DNA of 12,127 nucleotides, from NCBI GenBank assembly GCA_004554455.1, contig SFMG01000038.1:1-12127 (forward strand), read 5' to 3'. The position numbers were made by a program, and so were the translations under genes. Positions within the stretch are counted from its first letter, which is position 1; the number at the start of each line of letters is the position of its first letter. Under the pieces are notes generated by a model. That model saw only the letters and a program-made list of their open reading frames with translations. It had not been told where the DNA came from and searched no databases. The stretch comes from Bacteroidales bacterium (lineage in GTDB: Bacteria; Bacteroidota; Bacteroidia; Bacteroidales; UBA932). This document shows, one piece after another, positions 6,693 to 12,127 of this stretch.

Positions 6693-8573
6693 TTAGTAAT
6701 CCAGCCGCACCACGACCCCGTCCATAGTCGATGCGAAGATATGCCGTCCGCCTTTCCTGTCGCAGCTCAGCAGCATAGGGTTCACCAGGGCGATGGAGAT
6801 CTTGTGCGCCCAGATCAGGCTTCCGTCTGCGGCGTCCAGGGCAATGAGGTTCCCCTTGTCGCTCGGAACGAAGACCATACGGCCGTCGCACTCCAGCGCT
6901 GTCGGGCTTATGTCGTAGCCCAGGCAGGTCCTCTTCCGCCACAGCAGCGCGTCGTCGGCATTGCGTCCGTCCGCCTTCAGGGCGTAGGCTTCGCTGTGCA
7001 TAGTCTTTACATATATATATTTAAAGTCAGGAGATATGCCCAGCGACTCGCGTCCGCCTTCGACGAAGTAGAGTTCTTCGCCGCTTTCCGCGTCCAGTAC
7101 GTAGGTGCGACGGTCCGGAACCGCAACGAATATGCGTCCGGCACTCTTGAGCGGCCAGCAGGAGGCCGGTGAATACATATCCGAACTGCGCTTCACCTGC
7201 CACTTCCACATCAGTTCGCCGCTTTCGGTGGACAGCGAGTACAGCGTCTTGTCCCAGGCGCCGAATACGACCTGCCTGTCATCGACGAAGGCCTTGTTCT
7301 CCACGAAGGCGCCGACGCCCCCGAAAGTCCAGCAAATCTTTCCGCTCCGTATTTCTGCAGCCCTGAATATGCCGTCCGACGCCCCGAAATAGACGCGTCC
7401 CTTGTGTACGGCAGGCGATGCCAGCACCGATTTGCCGCATTCGATCTTCCATAACAGGCGGCCGTTCGAGGCCTTGAAGGCATACAGTCCGTTGTCGGCG
7501 CAGCCCACCATTACGATCCCGTCGGCAAAGGCCGGGGTGGAGAATATCTTTCCCGGCAGCTTCGCGCTCCAGAGTCTGCGACCTTCCGTGCTCACAGCCC
7601 TGAGCGTGCCGTCGCAGCAGGCGTAGAAAATGCGTTTGCCGCCGTCGCCGGCCATCCCGGAGGCTATGTCGCTGTCTTCTGTCAGTCTCCAGGCTTCCTT
7701 TACCCGGGGATATTGCGCATTCACGTCGTAGCGCATCCACGGGTAGTCGGCCGGCAGCCCGAATTCATCCTCGCCGGCATCCTGCTCCGCCAGCGGCAGC
7801 AGTTCCCTGCTGTACCAAGGCCCCAGAGTCACCGCGGAGGAAGGGAAAACCCTTCTTTCCCTCACTTCCAGCACTCCGTCCTTTATCGTGACTATATTGT
7901 AGCCGGCAGGCTGTTTCGCATTGGAGAGGCTGCTGCGGCCCAGTATCCCCGGTATTCCGCCGTAGTCCAGTATGGTATTGCGGTGCCAGTGGCCGCCCAG
8001 ACATATCCTCACGTCGTTACGCCGCAGTTCCTTGCGCACGTCAAAATAATTGAGCACGGAACTGTCCATAGGGTAGTGGTTTATGAAGATGCATCCTTTC
8101 TGGCCTTCTTTCTTCTCAAGTCTTCCCAGCCAGACCAGGTCGCTGCGCGGGGTAAGGGCCGGGGCCATTCTCATATTTGGCCCGCTCGTGCATCCCAGGA
8201 AGCGCCATCCCCCTACGCTGAAGTCGAACTGTTCGTAGCCGAAGGTCTTCACCACGCTGTTGCAGCCGCTCTCGGACCAGGTTGCGTCGTGGTTGCCCGC
8301 AACGGCATAGTAGGGCATCTCCAGTGCATCGAGCAGTTCCTTCGCGAAGGCCAGCTCTTCGTCCGAGCCGAAGTTGGTGATATCTCCGGCGCAGATCACG
8401 AAATCCGGCCTGGTGTTCTCGTTCATATCCCTTATGCAGAGCTTCAGGTCCTCCACCGCCTGCCCCTTCATCGATATATGCGTGTCTGCCAGCCAGGCGA
8501 AGCGCAGTTCCTGTGCCTGCAGCGCCGTCGCAGACAGCAGCAGTGCACCTATTATATATAAGTATCTCTTCAT
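6693..8573 (-). CDS. Exported calcineurin-like metallophosphoesterase fused to a PQQ-like beta-propeller
   Basis: A 626-aa protein with two domains behind a signal peptide (cleavage near ALQA, residue 20). Residues about 24-240 are a calcineurin-type phosphoesterase with the full metal-binding set: D30 and H32 (LADTHIS), D64 (CAGDITN), N94-H95-D96 (AGNHDAT), H166 (FINHYP), and H195 and H197 (GGHWH). Residues about 290-626 form a beta-propeller of seven or eight PQQ/quinoprotein-like blades, each with a strand, a DGxLYAFxxxxGxxxW-type turn and a tryptophan (for example 352-376, 391-416, 431-457, 563-589). All metal ligands are present, so an active phosphatase or phosphodiesterase is likely; the substrate cannot be told. 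Nothing shows actual PQQ binding; the propeller may bind a protein or glycan. It is the first gene of a likely two-gene unit with pepT. Confidence 0.87.
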   Translation of the reverse strand: MKRYLYIIGALLLSATALQAQELRFAWLADTHISMKGQAVEDLKLCIRDMNENTRPDFVICAGDITNFGSDEELAFAKELLDALEMPYYAVAGNHDATWSESGCNSVVKTFGYEQFDFSVGGWRFLGCTSGPNMRMAPALTPRSDLVWLGRLEKKEGQKGCIFINHYPMDSSVLNYFDVRKELRRNDVRICLGGHWHRNTILDYGGIPGILGRSSLSNAKQPAGYNIVTIKDGVLEVRERRVFPSSAVTLGPWYSRELLPLAEQDAGEDEFGLPADYPWMRYDVNAQYPRVKEAWRLTEDSDIASGMAGDGGKRIFYACCDGTLRAVSTEGRRLWSAKLPGKIFSTPAFADGIVMVGCADNGLYAFKASNGRLLWKIECGKSVLASPAVHKGRVYFGASDGIFRAAEIRSGKICWTFGGVGAFVENKAFVDDRQVVFGAWDKTLYSLSTESGELMWKWQVKRSSDMYSPASCWPLKSAGRIFVAVPDRRTYVLDAESGEELYFVEGGRESLGISPDFKYIYVKTMHSEAYALKADGRNADDALLWRKRTCLGYDISPTALECDGRMVFVPSDKGNLIALDAADGSLIWAHKISIALVNPMLLSCDRKGGRHIFASTMDGVVVRLDY

Positions 8574-8606
8574 ATCCGGAAAATTTCCACGAAGTTAAGT
8601 AATCTT

Positions 8607-8614
8607 CAAAAATA
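8607..8614 (-). promoter_or_regulatory. Possible -7 box for the phosphoesterase-pepT unit
   Basis: On the minus strand the sequence reads TATTTTTG, an exact TAnnTTTG match 33 nt upstream of the phosphoesterase ATG. No TTTG is seen at the -33 spacing, so this is only half of the Bacteroidetes promoter consensus. It lies 12 nt from a plus-strand -7 box pointing the other way. Confidence 0.35.
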
Positions 8615-8626
8615 ACACAGTATTAT

Positions 8627-8634
8627 TATATTTG
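8627..8634 (+). promoter_or_regulatory. Possible -7 box reading into the AT-rich region
   Basis: TATATTTG is an exact TAnnTTTG match on the plus strand. A good TTTG at -33 is missing (CTTC is found there). It would start transcription near 8641, about 40 nt before the ATG at 8681, and forms a divergent pair with the minus-strand box at 8607-8614. Confidence 0.35.
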
Positions 8635-8680
8635 TATGGACCTCATTCAAAATACAATAGTATTAAACGACTTCGCTCAT

Positions 8681-8932
8681 ATGAAAGGACTAACAACAGC
8701 AATATGTCTGATTCTGTTGTCGGGTTTGACCCCGGGTTCCCTGATGGATTTTTATTTCTTATCCGTTTCAGAATACCACAACGAGTGTCGCCACCTGAAC
8801 AGCAATATGGCATGTGGACAACACCAGGACCAGGTATTGCCTGCCGAGGGAATAGTGTCTGCATATCATTTCATGAATCAATATGTGTCAGATCCTCAAA
8901 TTTCCCTGCCTTTAAAGAATATACCGAACTAA
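8681..8932 (+). CDS. Small hypothetical exported ORF (doubtful)
   Basis: An 83-aa ORF beginning MKGLTTAICLILLSGL, which looks like a signal peptide, followed by a short Cys/His-containing polar segment I do not recognise. A promoter-like -7 box lies about 46 nt upstream. Against it: an overlapping ORF of similar length exists in another frame (8632-8970), the base composition is AT-rich with no clear coding bias, and no ribosome-binding site is obvious. It may be a real small exported peptide, the decayed 5' part of a gene, or chance. If it is not real, 8574-8983 is a non-coding stretch holding only the divergent promoter boxes. Confidence 0.3.
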   Translation: MKGLTTAICLILLSGLTPGSLMDFYFLSVSEYHNECRHLNSNMACGQHQDQVLPAEGIVSAYHFMNQYVSDPQISLPLKNIPN

Positions 8933-8983
8933 CTAAGCTTGGTTATATATGTAATGTTGGTAGACCCTAATCCATTCAATCAA

Positions 8984-9871
8984 ATGAAACGTCTGTTATC
9001 AATTCTGATTTGTCTATTTGTTTCAAGCTTTACTTTGTCGCCTTGCAAAAGCTATTGCAAGAGTGATGACAGTCTGTTCATCCGGCCGGATGTCAGAGAG
9101 TGCCTTGATCGCTTCATTGCAGACAGCTGCTCTTCATTGCCACATATACAGATTTATGTAGCTGAACGCAGCGAGGACACGCTGCTTGTATTTTATGCCT
9201 TGGATTATTTTGGCAGTGCCGAGGCAAATCTCAGATTTGTTGAGATAGGAACTTCAATAATAACTTTGGGAGAAGCCAGATACGGAGATCACATACTCTA
9301 TCTGTCATATATTACTGATGCCGGAACGCCCGATATGGGATTGATTGGGCAACTTTTCAGTACGGACGCATTTGACCTGACTGCATATAAAGCTCGTGAA
9401 GAAGAATGGATGGGGACCCACAGAATTCGGTACAAAGCGGCAGTGTCCTGCTATTCGGTACGCAATGGAATTAAACAAATACCGAAAGAAGAATGCATAG
9501 TCAATCATGAATACTTGACAAAGGTTTATTGCGATACCGATAGATCCAATGCCTTCTATTTAAGAATTGATTCATTTGAGAAAACGTTTCTGCTTGTCGA
9601 AAATGAGCTTTCCACCTATGGACGCCTTAAATTTGAAGGGGACTCTTTAATCCTGATTCCTGAATTTTATGTCAATATGTCAAAAGTACTTCAAAAACCC
9701 ATTTACAGAGAGTTGGATAGCCTGGATCTTACATATTGGCACAAAACAGCAAAAACCATCTCGGACAAGGTAATAGTTTATTATCCTTGGGGAGATCCAG
9801 AACCTCCGGGATATACCGTCATATTGCTTTTGCAAACGCCGGACAACACTGCGCTGAAAAGGAATTATTGA
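8984..9871 (+). CDS. Hypothetical exported protein, 296 aa, family unknown
   Basis: The protein starts at ATG 8984 with MKRLLSILICLFVSSFTLS, a convincing signal peptide; an upstream in-frame TTG at 8939 would only add a non-signal tail. C-S-F and P-C-K contexts near residues 20-25 do not form a clean lipobox. The mature part is a mixed alpha/beta sequence with alternating hydrophobic strands (IQIYVAE, TLLVFYALDYF, HILYLSYITD, KTFLLVENEL, TVILLLQT) and several cysteines. I recognise no domain or catalytic motif. Its codon use and AT content differ from the conserved genes to the left and suggest acquired DNA. An RHS core-tip remnant follows in the same frame directly after its stop. It may be a bystander or belong to an RHS-type polymorphic locus, for example as a periplasmic immunity or accessory protein; that is inference only. 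Confidence 0.6.
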   Translation: MKRLLSILICLFVSSFTLSPCKSYCKSDDSLFIRPDVRECLDRFIADSCSSLPHIQIYVAERSEDTLLVFYALDYFGSAEANLRFVEIGTSIITLGEARYGDHILYLSYITDAGTPDMGLIGQLFSTDAFDLTAYKAREEEWMGTHRIRYKAAVSCYSVRNGIKQIPKEECIVNHEYLTKVYCDTDRSNAFYLRIDSFEKTFLLVENELSTYGRLKFEGDSLILIPEFYVNMSKVLQKPIYRELDSLDLTYWHKTAKTISDKVIVYYPWGDPEPPGYTVILLLQTPDNTALKRNY

Positions 9872-10099
9872 CTTTTCAATCTGATGACAAGAGAATTCTT
9901 GAAGACCACTCTGGACCCGCTCTATGAGAAAAACCACTTGGTCAATGCCTTCGCCTTCTGCGCCGGAGAGCCTGTCAACTTTGTTGATCCGGATGGAAGA
10001 GATTGGTATTATGCAGAAGACGATCAAATGAGACCTCTGCTATCATCAACTCTGATTTTTTCTATCACTATTGGAGGAAAAATCGCAAAAATTCTTTAG
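9872..10099 (+). pseudogene. RHS repeat core-tip remnant (orphan RHS C-terminal fragment)
   Basis: After the TGA at 9869-9871 the same frame reads LFNLMTREFLKTTLDPLYEK, then AFAFCAGEPVNFVDPDGRDW. This matches the end of the RHS core in Bacteroidales proteins, where a YDPMTGRFLSPDPL-like strand is followed by YAYCANNPVNFIDPDGRDWY. The C-terminal toxin normally begins right after this motif; here only about 36 residues follow it before a TAG at 10097, with no recognisable domain. The core barrel and the N-terminal part are missing, so this is either a decayed gene or an orphan tip of the sort left by RHS C-terminal exchange. An in-frame ATG exists at 9884, but I see no reason to think the short peptide is functional. 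The rRNA promoter begins a few nucleotides downstream. Confidence 0.72.
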
Positions 10100-10104
10100 A
10101 AAAA

Positions 10105-10135
10105 TTTGGAGAGAAAGAAAAAGTGCGTATCTTTG
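10105..10135 (+). promoter_or_regulatory. rRNA-type promoter (TTTG - 19 nt - TATCTTTG)
   Basis: TTTG at 10105-10108 and TATCTTTG at 10128-10135 are separated by exactly 19 nt and match both halves of the Bacteroidetes housekeeping promoter. The purine-rich spacer resembles strong rRNA promoters of this phylum. Transcription should begin near 10142. It is the only fully matching promoter I found in the window and points straight into the 23S gene. Confidence 0.8.
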
Positions 10136-10157
10136 CAGCCCGTTTGAGAAATAACGG

Positions 10158-10185
10158 TGCCCGAAAGGGCAAAGTTCATTGACAA
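10158..10185 (+). promoter_or_regulatory. Leader antitermination-like site: boxB-type hairpin and boxA
   Basis: A hairpin of T-GCCC, loop GAAA, GGGC-A (10158-10171) is followed at once by AGTTCATTGACAA (10173-10185), which matches 9 of 13 bases of the E. coli rrn boxA TGCTCTTTAACAA. A boxB-then-boxA order just after the promoter is what rRNA leaders use to load NusB/S10 and escape Rho. There is no U-tract, so the hairpin is not a terminator. Confidence 0.55.
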
Positions 10186-10330
10186 TATTGAAGAAAAGAT
10201 AACGAGGTAAGAAGTTAAAAAATGAGATTAGTCTAATATTTAGAGAGTTTTTTCGAAGAATTGAGGACTATCAAGGCAACGAGTAAAATTATTGACAGTG
10301 TGTAAACGCTGCCAGTGATTCACATACAGA
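10186..10330 (+). other. Pre-23S leader / 5' processing region, no gene
   Basis: About 145 nt of AT-rich sequence lie between the boxA-like site and mature 23S. It contains a small inverted repeat (ATTAG-T-CTAAT, 10227-10237) and a weak hairpin (CAGTG, six-base loop, CGCTG; 10296-10311). It probably holds the 5' strand of the RNase III processing stem, whose partner lies beyond the window. I found no tRNA-like cloverleaf and no part of a 16S gene. Confidence 0.55.
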
Positions 10331-12127
10331 GAGAAGGTTACAAGAGCGAACGGTGGATGCCTAGGCTTCTGGAGGCGAAGAAAGACGTGGTAAGCTGCGA
10401 AAAGCGCCGGGGATCTGCAAACAGGAATTGATCCGGCGATATCTGAATGGGGCAACCCGGCTGGCTGAAGGCCAGTCACCATCAATTTGATGGGGCGAAC
10501 GGGGGGAACTGAAACATCTAAGTACCCCCAGGAAAAGAAAGAAATCATCGATGTCGGTAGTAGTGGCGATCGAACCCGACAGAGCCCAAACCGATACTGT
10601 TTCGGCAGTGTCGGGGTTGTAGGAGTTATCATAGGAAACGAGTCAATGAACTGGAATGTTCTGGAAAGTTCAACCGCAGAGGGTGACAGTCCCGTAGAGG
10701 TAAGTTGATTTGTTCGAGATAACCACCTGAGTAGGGCGGGACACGTGGAATCCTGTCTGAATTTGCGGGGACCATCCCGTAAGGCTAAATACTCCCAGAA
10801 GACCGATAGTGAACCAGTACTGTGAAGGAAAGGTGGGAAGAACCCCGAACAGGGGAGTGAAATAGACCCTGAAACCGTTCGTTTACAAGCGGTCGGAGCC
10901 GAGAGGCGACGGCGTGCCTTTTGCATAATGAGCCTACGAGTTGTATCTGTCCGGCGAGGTTAAGTACTTCAGGTACGTGAGCCGAAGCGAGAGCGAGTAT
11001 GAAGAGTGCGTTAAGTCGGATGGAACAGACGCGAAACCTAGTGATCTACCCTTGGCCAGGTTGAAGTCGCCGTAACAGGCGATGGAGGACCGAACCGGTT
11101 TACGTTGAAAAGTGCTCGGATGAGCTGAGGGTAGGGGTGAAAGGCTAATCAAACTGGGAGATAGCTCGTACTCCCCGAAATGTCTTTAGGGACAGCCTCG
11201 ACTTAGCTTCACGGAGGTAGAGCTACTGATAGGATGCGAGGGCTTCATCGCCTATCAAATCCTGACAAACTCCGAATGCCGTGAAGTGATGGTCGGGAGT
11301 GAGTCGCCGGGTGCTAATGTCCGGTGGCGAAAGGGAAAGAGCCCAGCCCTTCGACTAAGGCCCTCAAGCACAGTCTAAGTTTTTAGAACGAGGTGACATC
11401 GCAGAGACAGCTAGGATGTTAGCTTGGAAGCAGCTATTCATTTAAAGAGTGCGTAACAGCTCACTAGTCGAGCGATGACGCGTTGTCGCCGAAGTCAAGG
11501 CATCTGCAATGCAGATGGGTAGGGGAGCATTCTGCTCGGCGTAGAAGGTGAGCTGTGAGGCTTGCTGGAGCGTGCAGAAAAGAAAATGTAGGCATAAGTA
11601 ACGACAATGAATGTAGAAACATTCACACCGAAAACCCAAGGTTTCCTGAACAACGTTAACCGTATCAGGGTTAGTCGGGAGCTAAGGAGAACCCGAAAGG
11701 GGAATCTGATGACCAAATGGTTAATATTCCATTACCCGCTATACAGGCGAATCGTGACCGAGGAGTGACACTGCCGCCGTCTGACGGAATAGACGGTTAA
11801 AGGACGTAGGGCGACTGAAATCCGACAGTACCGGGCGTCTTCGGACAACCGGACAGCGCAGGTAATCAGACTTGCAAGAAAAGCGAAGTAGCGTTAAGCG
11901 TATAGCGGCCCGTACCATAAACCGACACAGGTGGGTGAGGAGAGAATCCTAAGGTGCTCGAGTGAATCACGGCTAAGGAACTAGGCAAATTGACCCCGTA
12001 ACTTCGGGAGAAGGGGACCCTGGCGACAGGGCGCAGAGAAATGGCCCAGGCGACTGTTTACCAAAAACACATGGCTATGCGAAATCGCAAGATGACGAAT
12101 ATGGCCTGACACCTGCCCGGTGCCGGA
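10331..12127 (+). rRNA. rrl: 23S ribosomal RNA, 5' part (3' end outside window)
   Basis: The sequence follows bacterial 23S rRNA from its 5' end (ACGGTGGATGCC at 10350) to a point equal to roughly E. coli position 1855, estimated by recalled alignment; the peptidyl-transferase centre and sarcin-ricin loop lie beyond the window. Landmarks in order: GGGGGAACTGAAACATCTAA (10502-10521), GTAGGGCGGGACACGTGG (about 10731), AATACTCC, CTGAAACCGT, AGCTCGTACTCCCCGAAA (Bacteroidota-type, about 11163), the GTPase-associated centre (about 11414-11470), GTAACTTCGGGAGAAG (about 11998) and CACCTGCCCGGTGCCGGA at the end. The mature start is uncertain by about 5 nt. Two areas are shorter than in E. coli: around 11472-11500 and around 11805-11835. 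The gene is expressed from the promoter at 10105 rather than from an upstream 16S. Confidence 0.97.

Noticed and set aside
7713..8561. 282-aa plus-strand ORF opposite the phosphoesterase
   Set aside because: It is fully antisense to a gene with intact catalytic motifs and reads as a frame shadow (His/Val/Arg-rich, no domain).
8632..8970. 112-aa plus-strand ORF overlapping the small exported ORF
   Set aside because: It has no signal peptide, domain or ribosome-binding site and its start lies inside the promoter-like box.
8984..10099. One long RHS gene broken by the TGA at 9869
   Set aside because: The frame is shared, but the upstream 296 aa start with a signal peptide and show no YD repeats or RHS core strands, so a single disrupted gene is unlikely.
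10136..10330. tRNA or 16S remnant in the leader
   Set aside because: I found no T-arm (GTTCRANNC) with a matching acceptor stem and no conserved 16S motif; the stretch is only about 195 nt.
10240..10926. 228-aa minus-strand ORF and other ORFs inside 23S
   Set aside because: They lie on the rRNA gene and its leader; rRNA often gives spurious frames.

Overview
The window looks like a chromosome segment of a Bacteroidota bacterium, most likely order Bacteroidales and possibly Rikenellaceae/Alistipes-like (a guess from moderately high GC and the rRNA). The support is threefold. Promoters match the Bacteroidetes sigma consensus (TTTG, 19-21 nt, TAnnTTTG). Several genes have Bacteroidetes-type architectures: a long OstA-like protein next to SurA, a phosphoesterase fused to a PQQ-type propeller, and an RHS tip ending in DPDGRDWY. 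The 23S rRNA also carries Bacteroides-type signatures such as AGCTCGTACTCC.

Layout. (1) Positions 1-199 hold the 3' end of a RhuM-family gene, usually found in accessory islands. (2) Positions 314-5434 (+) form a tight three-gene operon for outer-membrane biogenesis: a lipoprotein resembling the SurA N-terminal domain, a SurA-like chaperone with two parvulin domains, and a very long OstA/LptA-like protein with low-complexity inserts. Gaps between genes are 1-2 nt. (3) Positions 5445-8573 (-) converge on that operon. They encode an exported metallophosphoesterase with a PQQ-like beta-propeller, then peptidase T (pepT). (4) Positions 8600-10100 are visibly more AT-rich: a dubious small exported ORF, an unrecognised exported protein of 296 aa, and a short remnant of an RHS core tip. 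(5) From 10105 there is a near-perfect rRNA-type promoter, a leader with a boxB-like hairpin and a boxA-like element, and then 23S rRNA directly. No 16S or tRNA gene lies between. The 23S gene runs off the right edge at about E. coli position 1855 (estimated by recalled alignment).

How the parts fit. SurA, the SurA-N lipoprotein and OstA would all act in the periplasm, escorting beta-barrel proteins and lipopolysaccharide to the outer membrane. PepT is cytosolic peptide turnover, and its co-transcription with the exported phosphoesterase looks positional. The AT-rich RHS-containing strip is accessory DNA inserted between conserved genes and the rRNA unit. The most notable points are the 23S transcription unit without a linked 16S, an apparent deletion of a normally conserved stretch in domain II of that 23S, and the RHS-tip remnant beside an unknown exported protein.
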